Below, piece after piece: positions 10,921-20,391 of a stretch of 64,000 bases of DNA. Position 1 is the first letter of the stretch; each line of letters opens with the position of its first letter. The notes beneath the pieces are model-generated. The model was not told the DNA's origin, made no database searches, and saw only the letters and a list, made by a program, of their open reading frames with translations. The translations under genes were made by a program, and so were the position numbers. Source of the stretch: Chloroflexota bacterium (GTDB lineage: Bacteria; Chloroflexota; UBA6077; FW602-bin22); the NCBI GenBank assembly GCA_004297775.1, contig SCUE01000004.1:62001-126000 (forward strand), in the 5' to 3' direction.

Positions 10921-11979
10921 CTACAAGCTCGGATCAGTCAACGGCAGATCGACGACCCGGCCAGTCGCGTTGGCATGGTACGCCGCGACGATAATCTCGA
11001 CGGCCTTCTTACCGTCATCGCCGGTGACGCGCGTCGGCCGATCCTCGACCAGCGCCGCGCGATAGTCTTCCCACAGGCGGCGAAAGCCGGTTCCCCAGCT
11101 CTCGCTCGGTTTGATCTCGACCTCGTGCAGTGCCTTGTCGCCGAACAGCTTCGGCGAGATGGCGTGCAGGACGTGCGGATGCGCCTGGCGATCGCCGGTC
11201 TGGTTCATGCCGAGCGTGAGGTAGCCGTCGCGACCGTGCAGCGCGATCGAGTGGTCGAACGGTCCGTGGGCAATGCCGAAGGTGGCCGTCATCTCTGCCA
11301 ACGCGCCAGTGGCGAACTTCAGCGTCGCGATGGCCGTGTCCTCGGAGGTCATGTCAACGACCTTCAGATCACCGAAGAGACAGCCCACGCGCGCCACATC
11401 ACCAAGAATCCACCGCAAGACGTAGGCCGGGTGGACCGCCTGGGCGAGCAGAACGCCGCCACCGCCCGCTTTGGTCGCCAGCCAGGGCCGGACGCCGACG
11501 GTACCTGGTCCCTCGTAGCCGTTCGTCTGCGCCAGGATCACCTCGCCGATGGCGCCGCTTCGCACGATCTCGGCCATACGCTCGGCCGCGTAGTCGTAGA
11601 CGCGGTTGTGGACCGGGAGCAGCTTGCGCCCGACTCGGGCCGCCGTCGCGAGCATCCGATCGCAGTCGGCGACCGAATGCGCGAGCGGTTTCTCGGACAC
11701 GACGTGCTTGCCGGCTTCGAGCGCCTCGATGCCGAACTTCGCATGTAGATCGTGCGGCAAGAGAATGACGACGCAATCGACCGTCGCGTCGCCGAGAAGT
11801 TCCGGCCATGATCGGTAGACGCGCGGGATGGAGAGATCGCTGGCGCGCGCGGAAGCTCGCTCGAAATCCTGGTCATAAATGCCGACGACATCGATGCCGC
11901 CGGCCTGACGGGACGCCGCCGTGTGCATACGCGACATCTGTCCCGCGCCAAGAAGCGCCACCCGCAGCGTCACCGTCAT
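10921..11979 (-). CDS. Gfo/Idh/MocA family NAD(P)-dependent oxidoreductase
   Basis: A 352-residue sugar/polyol dehydrogenase-type protein. The Rossmann fold starts at residue 5 with VALLGAGQMSRMHTAA. The family EKP motif is VSEKPLAH near 95, where Lys is the catalytic/substrate residue. The C-terminal alpha/beta domain holds GVLLAQAVHPAYVLRWILGD near 178, with the His expected in the active site. Substrate is not evident. Start ATG 11979. It faces the glycosyltransferase gene head to head, with about 90 bases between starts. Confidence 0.85.
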   Translation of the reverse strand: MTVTLRVALLGAGQMSRMHTAASRQAGGIDVVGIYDQDFERASARASDLSIPRVYRSWPELLGDATVDCVVILLPHDLHAKFGIEALEAGKHVVSEKPLAHSVADCDRMLATAARVGRKLLPVHNRVYDYAAERMAEIVRSGAIGEVILAQTNGYEGPGTVGVRPWLATKAGGGGVLLAQAVHPAYVLRWILGDVARVGCLFGDLKVVDMTSEDTAIATLKFATGALAEMTATFGIAHGPFDHSIALHGRDGYLTLGMNQTGDRQAHPHVLHAISPKLFGDKALHEVEIKPSESWGTGFRRLWEDYRAALVEDRPTRVTGDDGKKAVEIIVAAYHANATGRVVDLPLTDPSL

Positions 11980-12069
11980 GCCCTCCGTCGGATCGAATCG
12001 CGGCCGATCCTAGCAGCCAATCGCGGGGCCAAGAGTCGCCCTGCCTCGTGGCCATCGATACTACGGCGC

Positions 12070-14439
12070 GTGACGCGGTCAACGAGTCGCGGCCGGCGAA
12101 TCGTGCCATTCCGACGGCGCGCGCCACGGTGGATCGGATCGCCGATTCTTCTGAGTCTCCTGGCGGCAATTGCTTTCTGGCTGCGAACGGTCGGCCTCGA
12201 CGACATGCATCTGGCCGGTGATTCGGCCTACAGCGCCTACGTCGCCGGCAAGTCGTTCGCCGAGATCACGCTCGGGCGGGTCAGCGACGGCCATCCACCA
12301 CTCTACTACTGGCTCCTACGATTGGCGAACCGCTTTTTCGGCATCGATGAATACGCCGTCCGTCTTCCGTCGGCGTTGATCGGCACGCTGATCGTGCCGC
12401 TGGCGTGGGTGGCTGGCCGCCGCATCGGCGGCCGAAGGGCCGGAGCACTCGCGGCCGCGTTGGTCGCGCTCTCGCCGATGCTCGTCTTTTACGCCCGCGA
12501 GCCGCGCATGTACAGCCTGCTGCCGCTCACGGCGCTGGCGAGCCTCGTCTTCCTGGATCGCGCGCTGGCGCGTGGCGGCTGGGCGTGGCTCGGCTACGTC
12601 GCGGCAACGACCATCGGACTCTGGAGCCACTACTACGTCGTGCCTCTCGTCATCGGCCAGACCGCGTTCCTCGCGGTGGGCGCGCTTCCCCAGCTGACCG
12701 ATCGGATCCCGATCTGGCTGCGACCCGAGGCAACGGCGCAGCGTTGCCGAGTCGCGCTCGGAGCGCTCGCGTTGGCGAGCCTCGCGTTCACGCCGTGGCT
12801 GCTCTTCGCGCTGGCACGGCAATCGACCGCCACCGCTGGCGTGATCTCGAACGCGACGCCACCGATCGGGCCGCTTGGATTCCTTGAGACGTTCCTCACG
12901 CCGTTTCACGCCGGAACGGGCGTCGACTGGAGAATCGGCGCCGTCCTCGGCTTGACCGCGCTCGTCGGATGGGTGTTGTTCGTTCGGCGGACCTGGCCGG
13001 ACCGCGGCACAACGCCATCCCTGGCGCGACTGGCGTCGGTTTCCTCAGGCTTCGTGATTCTCCTGTCGGGCGCTCTCTTCGCCGTCGCGCCGTACGCGGT
13101 TCGTCCCCGATTCATGATCGTGCTCCTGCCGGCGTTTCTCGCGTTGGCGGCGTCCGCGCTCATTCGCGCGCTGGTTGGCCGACGCCTGTTCGTCGCGCTG
13201 TTCGTCCTCGCCGTCGTTCACGTCGGCACCCTCTACGCCGGGCACCGCATCGGACGTCTGACCCAGGAGAACGATGCGCTGAGCATCGCCAGCCGACTCG
13301 AATTTGCCGCGCAGGATGGCGATCTCTTTGCGAGTCAGGCCTCCTGGTACACCGGGTACCTGCGAGCGCATCCGGTCGCGCCGGACATCGTGACACGTGC
13401 GTTCGAGGAGTTCTCCGGTCCTGAAGCCGCCAGCGATGGCCGCGACCGTGTCTGGCTGTCCGTCTATCGCGAGAACCGACACGTCGTGCCGTGGGAGATC
13501 TGGTTCGACGATCGCTGGGCTCGGATTGAGCAACACCAGTTCGACGAGTCGCGGCTGGTCCTCTTTGCGCCTTCGCCGAGCGCTACGTCGATCCGGCCGA
13601 TTCAGTTCGTCGGGCGCGATGGCACCGTGCGCGCGCCGACGATCGTCGGTCTCGGACGGTCGCCCGGTCAGGTCGCGCCGGGCGACGCGATCGCGACGCG
13701 CATCGTCTGGCAGGCGCGCGGCCCGGTCGATCGCGTGACGCCGTTCCTCCATCTTCTCGACGAGCGCGGCGAACGGCGTCTGGGCGCCGACGACGAACCG
13801 CGAAACGGCCACTTCCCGACGACCGCGTTCCCGGCTGGCGAGTCGATCGACGATCCGCGCGGGCTGTTGATTCCAGACGACTTCCCGCCAGGTCGGTATA
13901 CGCTCGTTCTAGGTATGTACCCGTCGGGCGGCGGACCGCGCCTGGCGCCAGATCGCCAGATCGCCGACGACACGCCATCGTTCGGCGACCTCCTGACGCT
14001 CGGCCAGATCGAGATACGCGCTCGCGGCGTTTCGCGAGTAGCCCACGCGATCAACACTGCGCTCGCGCCCGGCGTCACTCTGACCGGCTGGACCGGCGAA
14101 CTCGACACCTTCAGCTCACTCGATCGCGGCATCGTTCGCTGGACGTCGGTCGATACGTGGCCGCTGGCGACCCGGCGCGATTGGCTACGGCGCGGTGCCG
14201 AGACGTGGGTCGCGGCGCGCCTTCGCTTCGACAGCGCCACAACCGCACCGCTGGCGCTGCGGGTTCGACTCGATGGCACCGCACCGGCCGTGCGGCAAGT
14301 GTCGATACCCCCGACCGACGGCCCGTCCGAGCGACTTGTCCGCGTGTACCTGCCGGTCCCGCGCGACGGACCGGCTGACCTGATCGTCGAAGGACCGTCC
14401 GGTAGCGCGCGTCTGGCCCGCTACCGGATCGACGGATGA
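12070..14439 (+). CDS. GT39-type membrane glycosyltransferase (ArnT/PMT-like)
   Basis: An integral membrane glycosyltransferase that would use a lipid-linked sugar donor. After the first membrane helix (PILLSLLAAIAFWLRTVGL) an exported loop carries the acidic HLAGDSAYSAY and SDGHPPLYYWLLRL motif typical of the family. About nine or ten more helices follow to about residue 400. The last 350 residues form soluble beta-rich domains (HLLDERGERRLGADDE; SGGGPRLAPDRQ), probably outside the membrane. The frame is open to 11923 with no nearby ATG; GTG 12070 or 12103 are the likely starts, so the N-terminus is uncertain. Confidence 0.8.
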   Translation: MTRSTSRGRRIVPFRRRAPRWIGSPILLSLLAAIAFWLRTVGLDDMHLAGDSAYSAYVAGKSFAEITLGRVSDGHPPLYYWLLRLANRFFGIDEYAVRLPSALIGTLIVPLAWVAGRRIGGRRAGALAAALVALSPMLVFYAREPRMYSLLPLTALASLVFLDRALARGGWAWLGYVAATTIGLWSHYYVVPLVIGQTAFLAVGALPQLTDRIPIWLRPEATAQRCRVALGALALASLAFTPWLLFALARQSTATAGVISNATPPIGPLGFLETFLTPFHAGTGVDWRIGAVLGLTALVGWVLFVRRTWPDRGTTPSLARLASVSSGFVILLSGALFAVAPYAVRPRFMIVLLPAFLALAASALIRALVGRRLFVALFVLAVVHVGTLYAGHRIGRLTQENDALSIASRLEFAAQDGDLFASQASWYTGYLRAHPVAPDIVTRAFEEFSGPEAASDGRDRVWLSVYRENRHVVPWEIWFDDRWARIEQHQFDESRLVLFAPSPSATSIRPIQFVGRDGTVRAPTIVGLGRSPGQVAPGDAIATRIVWQARGPVDRVTPFLHLLDERGERRLGADDEPRNGHFPTTAFPAGESIDDPRGLLIPDDFPPGRYTLVLGMYPSGGGPRLAPDRQIADDTPSFGDLLTLGQIEIRARGVSRVAHAINTALAPGVTLTGWTGELDTFSSLDRGIVRWTSVDTWPLATRRDWLRRGAETWVAARLRFDSATTAPLALRVRLDGTAPAVRQVSIPPTDGPSERLVRVYLPVPRDGPADLIVEGPSGSARLARYRIDG

Positions 14440-14497
14440 TTGATGACCACAAAGCCGCCCACGCCGCGGGTCGACGCGGGGCGAATCTCGCGATCCG

Positions 14498-14503
14498 TAG
14501 AAT
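14498..14503 (+). promoter_or_regulatory. -10-like box (TAGAAT) for nagA
   Basis: TAGAAT ends 9 bases before the nagA ATG at 14513. Transcription would begin within about three bases of the start codon, so the nagA-murQ message would be nearly leaderless. There is no clear Shine-Dalgarno sequence between box and start, and no clear -35. Confidence 0.35.
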
Positions 14504-14512
14504 GACGCCAAC

Positions 14513-15658
14513 ATGATCCGTCTGCGCGGCCGCGTCCTGAGCGACGGCATCGAGTACTCGCCAAGCATCGTTACCCTCGACGGCTCACGGATCGCCGCGG
14601 TCGGACCCGACGATGGATCGAGCGTCGATGTCGAGATCGACGGATGGATCGCACCGGGGTTGATCGATCTCCAGGTGAACGGCGCGATCGGTGTCGATTT
14701 CACGTCGGCCGAGAATCCGGACGCGGCCGTCATCCTGGTGGCGCGGCATCTCGTCCGTCACGGTGTCACGTCCTTCTGTCCGACGATCGTGACGTGCGGC
14801 GAGGCGACGATCCTCTCGCGCCTGCCGGCGCTCCGCGCGCGATCGATCGAGGGTGGCGGCCATTCGCTCGGCGGGCATATCGAGGGGCCGTTCATCAGTC
14901 TCCATTTTCCGGGAGTCCACGAGCCAGAGCACATCCGGCCGCCATCGCCGGACGAGATCGCGCGATGGCTGTCGATCGAGCCGCCGGCGATCGTGACGCT
15001 CGCGCCCGAAGTGGCCGGTGCCATGGCCGCCACGCGTCAACTGACCGCGGCGAAGTGCGTCGTCAGCATCGGCCACTCCGCCGCGACCGCCGACCAGACC
15101 GTCCCCGCGATCGACGCCGGCGTTTCGATGGGCACCCACCTTTTCAACGCGATGTCGCCGCTCCACCATCGGGAGCCAGGCGTCCCGGGCGCGCTGCTCA
15201 CCTCCGACGTGACAATCGGACTCCTGGCCGACGGCGTTCACGTCGATCGGCGAGCCTGCGAACTGGCCATTCGCGCGGCCGGCCCGCGCCGAATCGCGCT
15301 CGTGAGCGACGCGATGGCCGCCGCCGGCGCGCCGCCCGGGCCAGTTCGCCTCGGCAACCAGACGGTGTACTCGGATGGCGTCGCGGTGCGACGCGACGAC
15401 GGCACACTGTCCGGCAGCGCCGCGATGCTCGATCTCGGCATCCGCAACGCCCGCGACTGGTGCCCCTGGCTGACCCGCGCCGAGGTCGTCCTGATGGCGA
15501 CGCGCACGCCGGGGATGGCGCTGGGCCAACGCGCGCTGCGCAAGGGGCGTGTCGCGATCGGTTGGGATGCTGATCTCGTGCTCCTCGACGCGGAGTTCGC
15601 GGTCGCCGCAACCATCGTCGGCGGTCGCATCGTTTACCGGCGCGATCAAACCGAATGA
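14513..15658 (+). CDS. nagA: N-acetylglucosamine-6-phosphate deacetylase
   Basis: A 381-residue amidohydrolase that removes acetate from GlcNAc-6-phosphate to give GlcN-6-phosphate. The (beta/alpha)8 metal-site markers are in order: LIDLQVNGAIGVDF near residue 50, GHIEGPFIS near 121 with the metal Glu, GHSAAT near 188, MGTHLFNAMSPLHHREPG near 205-222, and the catalytic Asp in ALVSDAMAAAG near 265. The stop overlaps the murQ start by 4 bases (ATGA), which points to coupled translation. Together they turn MurNAc-6-phosphate into GlcN-6-phosphate, that is, cell-wall amino-sugar recycling or scavenging. Confidence 0.93.
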   Translation: MIRLRGRVLSDGIEYSPSIVTLDGSRIAAVGPDDGSSVDVEIDGWIAPGLIDLQVNGAIGVDFTSAENPDAAVILVARHLVRHGVTSFCPTIVTCGEATILSRLPALRARSIEGGGHSLGGHIEGPFISLHFPGVHEPEHIRPPSPDEIARWLSIEPPAIVTLAPEVAGAMAATRQLTAAKCVVSIGHSAATADQTVPAIDAGVSMGTHLFNAMSPLHHREPGVPGALLTSDVTIGLLADGVHVDRRACELAIRAAGPRRIALVSDAMAAAGAPPGPVRLGNQTVYSDGVAVRRDDGTLSGSAAMLDLGIRNARDWCPWLTRAEVVLMATRTPGMALGQRALRKGRVAIGWDADLVLLDAEFAVAATIVGGRIVYRRDQTE

Positions 15659-16632
15659 CTGACCTCGCGACCCTCACGACCGAGGCGCTCAACCCGCGCA
15701 CCGCCGACATCGATCGACTCGACACGGCCGACATCCTCCTGCGACTGAACGACGAGGACGCGACGGTCGCGGCGCAGGTGCGGCTCGCGATTCCTGAGAT
15801 CGCCCGCGCGGTCGATCTCGCCCTCGAACGCTGGCGAGCCGGCGGCCGGATCATCCTCTTCGGCGCGGGAACGTCGGGCCGTCTGGCGGCGCTCGATGCC
15901 GCCGAATTGATACCCACGTTTGGCGCACCGCCGGATCGCTACGCGGCGCGCATCGCTGGCGGCGAGAACGCGTTCCGTCGCCCAATCGAGGGCGCCGAGG
16001 ACGATGTCGCCGATGGCGCGAACGTGCCCGATGATCTGACGCCCAGCGACGTCGCGATCGGCATCGCGGCAAGCGGGCGAACGCCGTGGGTCATCGCCGC
16101 GTTGCGACGAGCCGGAGAGCGCGGCGCGGCGAGGATTGGCATCGCCTGTGTGGCACAACCCGCCCTGGCAGCGGAGTGCGACGTCACGATCGCGGTCGAA
16201 ACCGGTGCCGAGGCGATCAGCGGATCGACCCGTCTCAAGGCCGGCACAGCTCAGAAGATGATCCTCAACGCCTTCAGCACCGCGTTGATGGTTCGACTCG
16301 GTAAGGTGTACGGAAACCTGATGGTCGATGTCCTCGCCACGAACGAGAAGCTGCGCGCCCGGGCGGTCCGTCTCACCTGCCTGGCGACCGGAGTCGATGA
16401 CGAGCGCGCCCGCGCAGTCCTCGCAACGGCCGATTGGAGCGTCAAGACCGCGATCGTCGCAATTCACTTTGGCACCGACATCGAGACTGCACGCGCGCGC
16501 TTGGAAGCGGTCGATGGCATGACGCGGTTGGCGCTCGAACCGCAAGCGACCGAGGCCCTGGGAGCGCAGGCGTCCGTCCCGCGGCCCTCCGCGCCGATCG
16601 CCGAGAATCCTTGCCAGGACAACGTCGACTGA
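15655..16632 (+). CDS. murQ: N-acetylmuramic acid 6-phosphate etherase
   Basis: Cleaves the lactyl ether of MurNAc-6-phosphate to GlcNAc-6-phosphate and lactate in the cytosol. It opens with LTTEALNPRTADIDRL, the family N-terminus. The SIS sugar-phosphate fold carries GAGTSGRLAALDAAELIPTFG at about residues 68-88, AGGENAFRRPIEGAEDD near 105 and the catalytic-loop IAASGRTPWV near 137. SGSTRLKAGTAQKMILN is at about 190-206. The 325-residue length is normal. Overlaps nagA by 4 bases. The kinases or PTS that would make the substrate (MurK, AnmK, MurP) are not in this window. Confidence 0.93.
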   Translation: MTDLATLTTEALNPRTADIDRLDTADILLRLNDEDATVAAQVRLAIPEIARAVDLALERWRAGGRIILFGAGTSGRLAALDAAELIPTFGAPPDRYAARIAGGENAFRRPIEGAEDDVADGANVPDDLTPSDVAIGIAASGRTPWVIAALRRAGERGAARIGIACVAQPALAAECDVTIAVETGAEAISGSTRLKAGTAQKMILNAFSTALMVRLGKVYGNLMVDVLATNEKLRARAVRLTCLATGVDDERARAVLATADWSVKTAIVAIHFGTDIETARARLEAVDGMTRLALEPQATEALGAQASVPRPSAPIAENPCQDNVD

Positions 16633-16672
16633 GGCGCGCTCCGCCTCGCCGCCGATGAAATCGAGGAGCCGC

Positions 16673-17461
16673 GTGTCTGAGACACCCAAGACCGATACCT
16701 GGAATCCTGACCAGTACCAGCAGTTCAAGAACGAGCGCAGTCAGCCCTTCTTCGATCTGCTCGACCTGGTCCAACCGCGCGATGGGATGGACGTCATCGA
16801 CCTGGGCTGCGGAACCGGTGAACTGACGCGCGTGATGCACCAGCGGCTCGGCGCCCGCTCGACGATCGGACTCGACAGTTCATCGGCAATGCTCGATCGC
16901 GCCGCGGCCAACGCTGACGACGGGCTCACGTTCCGCTCCGGCGACATCGCGACGATCGATGAACCCGACGCCTACGACCTGGTGTTCTCGAACGCCGCGC
17001 TCCAGTGGGTCGAGAACCACGAAACGCTGATTCCTCGGCTGGTTCGTTTGTTGCGCCCAGGAGGGCAGATCGCGTTCCAGATGCCGATGAATGAGCTTCA
17101 CCCCAGCCAGTCGATCGCGGCCGATCTGGCTGGCGAGACGCCGTACGCCGAGGTCCTCGGCGGGTATCGACGCCGCGAACCTCCGTTGCCGGTCGAGCGG
17201 TACGTCACGTTACTCGACGAACTCGGATTCACGCGCCCGCGCGGACACATCAGCGTGTATACGCACTACCTCAGCGAACCGGCGGCGGTCCTCGAATGGG
17301 TGCGCGGCTCGATGCTGACCGACCATCAGCGCCGCCTGCCCGAATCGCTCTTCACAGCCTTCGTCGACGAATACCGCCGCCGCCTCCTGGCGGCGCTACC
17401 CGATCGCCGACCCTACCTCCTCACGTACAACCGGGTGCTGGTCTGGGGGCAGTTGGCGTGA
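16673..17461 (+). CDS. Class I methyltransferase, trans-aconitate methyltransferase-like
   Basis: A 262-residue SAM methyltransferase. Motif I is VIDLGCGTGELTRV near residue 42, the ribose-binding Asp is in TIGLDSSSAMLD near 68, and the family-typical SNAALQWVENHETLIPRLVRLLRPGG run is near 105-130. The latter and the overall length match the Tam (trans-aconitate 2-methyltransferase) group. The true substrate may differ. GTG 16673 is preferred because GAGGAG lies 4 bases before it; ATG 16655 would add 6 residues. It follows murQ by 40 bases and may share its transcript. Confidence 0.75.
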   Translation: MSETPKTDTWNPDQYQQFKNERSQPFFDLLDLVQPRDGMDVIDLGCGTGELTRVMHQRLGARSTIGLDSSSAMLDRAAANADDGLTFRSGDIATIDEPDAYDLVFSNAALQWVENHETLIPRLVRLLRPGGQIAFQMPMNELHPSQSIAADLAGETPYAEVLGGYRRREPPLPVERYVTLLDELGFTRPRGHISVYTHYLSEPAAVLEWVRGSMLTDHQRRLPESLFTAFVDEYRRRLLAALPDRRPYLLTYNRVLVWGQLA

Positions 17462-17480
17462 GGCGCCGATCACCAGCCTG

Positions 17481-17711
17481 ATGACCGCGACCGACCGCGA
17501 TTTCGCGCGACTCGTCGCGGCTGGTCGCGACCTACTCGACGTCAGTCCGATTGTGTCGCTTCAGCACTGGGCGGCCGCCGCCGAGCTGACGGTAGATGCA
17601 ATCAAGACCACATATCTCGCCGACACCGAACGTCGGGCGGCACTGGAAGTAGCAATCGGCGCCCGCTGCGTCAATGCCGAGGGCGGCTGCTTCCTGATCG
17701 CGTCGCGTTGA
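17481..17711 (+). CDS. Small hypothetical protein
   Basis: A 76-residue frame starting at ATG 17481, 19 bases after the methyltransferase stop. It looks helical (FARLVAAGRDLLDVSPIVSLQHW, then TVDAIKTTYLADTERRAALEVA) with two Cys near the end (ARCVNAEGGC). No overlap with another gene. No family recognised; same-strand spacing is the main support. Confidence 0.4.
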   Translation: MTATDRDFARLVAAGRDLLDVSPIVSLQHWAAAAELTVDAIKTTYLADTERRAALEVAIGARCVNAEGGCFLIASR

Positions 17712-17779
17712 TCGCCCGCCTGATGCCAAGAGGGTTCGCCACGCGACCATCATCTCGAAGGTCGTCCGGATCGCCCCGC

Positions 17780-18922
17780 CTACGGGTACCCCATCGCACC
17801 ATCCGGGCCGATCGGAAAGGCGCGGTGCCATCGCTTGAACGGGTACGCGCCGAACGCATCCTCGTTTAGTTCGATACCGAGGCCAGGCGCGGTCGGAAGC
17901 TCGAGGTAGCCGTCGACCAGCTGCATCGGCTCCTGGACGAGATCGCGACGGCCGGGAGTGTCGTCGGCCGTGTATTCCAGGATCAGAAAATTCGGCGTGG
18001 AGGCCGCGAAGTGGACGTTCACGGCCGTGGCCACTGGCCCCATCGGGTTGTGAGGCGCGACCGTGACGTAGAACGCCTCGGCCATCGCGGCGATCTTCTT
18101 CTGTTCGAGTAGGCCACCGGCGCAGCAAACGTCGGGCTGGATGATGTCCGCCGCGCCGCGCGCGAGCAAATCGCGGAACTCGTACTTCGTGTACAGCATC
18201 TCGCCGGTCGCGAGCGGGATGTCGAGGTGATGGCGCAGTTCGGCCATGGCGTCGATGTTCTCGGGCCGAATCGGCTCTTCGATGAAGAACGGTCGGTACG
18301 GCTTGAGCGCCTCGGCCATCTGCCGCGCGCGAATCGGCTCGAAGATGCGCGCGTGCGGATCGACGCCGATCTCGATATCGTCACCGACCGCCCGGCGAAC
18401 CGCTTCCAATCGCGCAACCGCTCCCCGAACGAGCGCCGCGAACGGCGTCTTCTCCGAGCCGGGCGGATGCGGATTGATCTTGAGAGCCGTGAAGCCGTAG
18501 CGCTCGATCAGCCCGACCGACCGTTCGGCCATCTCCTCCGGAGTTCGACCGCCCGGGTTCTGGTACACGCGGACGCGGTCGCGCGCCTTGCCGCCGAGCA
18601 TCTGGTACACGGGAATGCCGGCCGCCTTACCCTTGATGTCCCAGAGCGCGTGCTCGATGCCCGAGATCGCGGCGTTCGTCACGACGCCGCCGGGAAAGCG
18701 CGACCCGTTGTACATGAGTTGCCAGAGGAACTCGACATCGCGCGGATCGCGCCCGACGATCCATTCGGCGAAATCGCGGATGACAAGCTGAAGCGCGTCA
18801 TCCGGGCCGACCGAATACGCCTCGCCGACGCCGTGAATACCATCGTCGGTATCGACGCGCACGAAGATGTAGTTGCGATTGCCGGGATTGACAATGAACG
18901 TCCGTATCGCCGTGATCTTCAT
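17780..18922 (-). CDS. Enolase-superfamily sugar-acid dehydratase (galactonate dehydratase-like)
   Basis: A 380-residue mandelate racemase/muconate lactonizing-type enzyme that would dehydrate an acid sugar after abstracting the alpha proton. The capping domain starts at MKITAIRTFIVNP. The Mg ligands are the Asp in EIGVDPHARI near 190, the Glu in FFIEEPIRPEN near 218 and the Glu in LATGEMLYTKYEF near 244. The general acid/base His is in VAPHNPMGPV near 295. This pattern (VDPHA; EEPIRPEN; APHNPMGP) is that of galactonate/related dehydratases. Start ATG 18922 overlaps the end of malQ by 4 bases. Confidence 0.85.
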   Translation of the reverse strand: MKITAIRTFIVNPGNRNYIFVRVDTDDGIHGVGEAYSVGPDDALQLVIRDFAEWIVGRDPRDVEFLWQLMYNGSRFPGGVVTNAAISGIEHALWDIKGKAAGIPVYQMLGGKARDRVRVYQNPGGRTPEEMAERSVGLIERYGFTALKINPHPPGSEKTPFAALVRGAVARLEAVRRAVGDDIEIGVDPHARIFEPIRARQMAEALKPYRPFFIEEPIRPENIDAMAELRHHLDIPLATGEMLYTKYEFRDLLARGAADIIQPDVCCAGGLLEQKKIAAMAEAFYVTVAPHNPMGPVATAVNVHFAASTPNFLILEYTADDTPGRRDLVQEPMQLVDGYLELPTAPGLGIELNEDAFGAYPFKRWHRAFPIGPDGAMGYP

Positions 18923-20391
18923 TTGGGATTCTCCTGTCCATTGTTGATCGCAAGACGCCGCCCGTACAGCGTGACGAGATCACGAAATCGATCCGCCACG
19001 CCGTCGTTCAATTGGTCGGGCGTCAGGCGCCAGGACCAGTTGCCGCCGAGACGGCCCGGCGTATTCATGCGTCCGGACGCGTCGAGCGAGAGAAGATCCT
19101 GCATCGGCACAATCGCGAGGTTAGCGACCGAGGCAAGCGCGGCGCGTGTAAGTTCCCAGGCGATATCAGCGCCGTCGACGCCCAGGTAGCTGCGCACGCG
19201 ATGGCGTTCCTGTTCGCCGATCGTCGCGAACCAGCTCACCGTCGTGTCGTTATCGTGCGTGCCCGTGTAGACCGCGGTCGTGCGCTCGTGGTTGTGCGGT
19301 AGGTACGGGTTGCGCGCATCGTCGCCAAACGCGAACTGCAAGATCCGCATTCCTGGATAGCCAAGCTCCTCGCGCAGCGCGTGGACATCCGGCGTAATGG
19401 TCCCAAGATCCTCGGCGACGATCGGCAGCGAGCGTCCCAGCGCGCGCTCCATCGCGCGAAAGAGATCCACGCCCGGCCCGCGCACCCAGTGGCCGCTCTC
19501 GGCGGTCGGAGCGTCGGACGGGATGGACCAGTAGGCGGCGAAGCCTCGGAAATGGTCGAGCCGAATGAGATCCACGTGGCTCAGCGTCCGACGAAGGCGC
19601 GCCGTCCACCACGCGTAGTCCGTGCGCGCCAGCGCACCCCAGTCATACAGCGGATTGCCCCAGAGTTGCCCGGTCGGGCTGAAATAATCCGGCGGCACCC
19701 CCGCGACCGCGGTCGGCTGGCCAGCGTCGTCGAGCAGGAAGAGATCGCGCCGCGACCAGACGTCCGCCGAGTCGTGGGCGACGAAGATCGGGATGTCTCC
19801 CAGGATCGCGACGCCGTGGCCGTGCATGGACGCGCGTACGGCTGCCCACTGACGATCGAACAGCATCTGCCCGACCGCGTGGCGCGCGATCGCGGCCGCG
19901 TGCTCTCGCCGAAACGCCGCGATCGCGGATGATTCGCGATCGCGGATCGCCGCCGGCCACTCGGTCCACGGCCGTCCCTCGTACGCCTCGCGGGCGGTCG
20001 CGAACAGAACATAGTCGTCGAGCCATTCGGCCTCGAGCTGGCAATACGCCTCGAACGCGCTCCGTTCGACCGCGTCGGCCAGAATCCGGTCGGTCGCGTC
20101 GCGCAGATGTTCGTCCGATCGGCGCCGCGTCGCGTCGTAATCGACGGCCGGTGCGTGCTCCGTCGCCGCGCCGGGATGCGCGATCAATAGCGTGTTTCCG
20201 GCGAACGCGGACGTGCCGGCGTACGGCGAATCACCCACGCCGACCGGCTGCAGGGGGAGGATCTGCCAGATCGATGTCCCACAACGAGCGAGAAAGCGCG
20301 CGAAATCGTGCGCCGCGGCGCCAAGAGTCCCCACGTCACCGCCCGGCAGCGATGTCGGGTGCAGGAGGATTCCGGCGCGACGTTCGTTCAT
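18919..20391 (-). CDS. malQ: 4-alpha-glucanotransferase (amylomaltase)
   Basis: A GH77 enzyme of 490 residues that transfers alpha-1,4-glucan segments in maltodextrin or glycogen metabolism. It opens with ERRAGILLHPTSLPGG and GTSIWQILPLQPVG. The catalytic residues lie in IRLDHFRGFAAYWSIP (nucleophile Asp, about 270), VAEDLGTITPDV (acid/base Glu, about 316) and TGTHDNDTTVSW (stabilising Asp, about 370). Length and start ATG 20391 are normal. Its stop overlaps the sugar-acid dehydratase start (ATGA), an odd partnership since the two act on unrelated sugars. Confidence 0.93.
   Translation of the reverse strand: MNERRAGILLHPTSLPGGDVGTLGAAAHDFARFLARCGTSIWQILPLQPVGVGDSPYAGTSAFAGNTLLIAHPGAATEHAPAVDYDATRRRSDEHLRDATDRILADAVERSAFEAYCQLEAEWLDDYVLFATAREAYEGRPWTEWPAAIRDRESSAIAAFRREHAAAIARHAVGQMLFDRQWAAVRASMHGHGVAILGDIPIFVAHDSADVWSRRDLFLLDDAGQPTAVAGVPPDYFSPTGQLWGNPLYDWGALARTDYAWWTARLRRTLSHVDLIRLDHFRGFAAYWSIPSDAPTAESGHWVRGPGVDLFRAMERALGRSLPIVAEDLGTITPDVHALREELGYPGMRILQFAFGDDARNPYLPHNHERTTAVYTGTHDNDTTVSWFATIGEQERHRVRSYLGVDGADIAWELTRAALASVANLAIVPMQDLLSLDASGRMNTPGRLGGNWSWRLTPDQLNDGVADRFRDLVTLYGRRLAINNGQENPK

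Noticed and set aside
10843..11748. Open frame of 301 codons opposite the Gfo/Idh/MocA gene
   Set aside because: Overlaps a certain gene for most of its length; only its first 78 bases are in free sequence and they show no family.
18227..19189. 320-codon plus-strand frame over the dehydratase and malQ genes
   Set aside because: Antisense to two certain genes; Arg-rich composition is that of a shadow frame.
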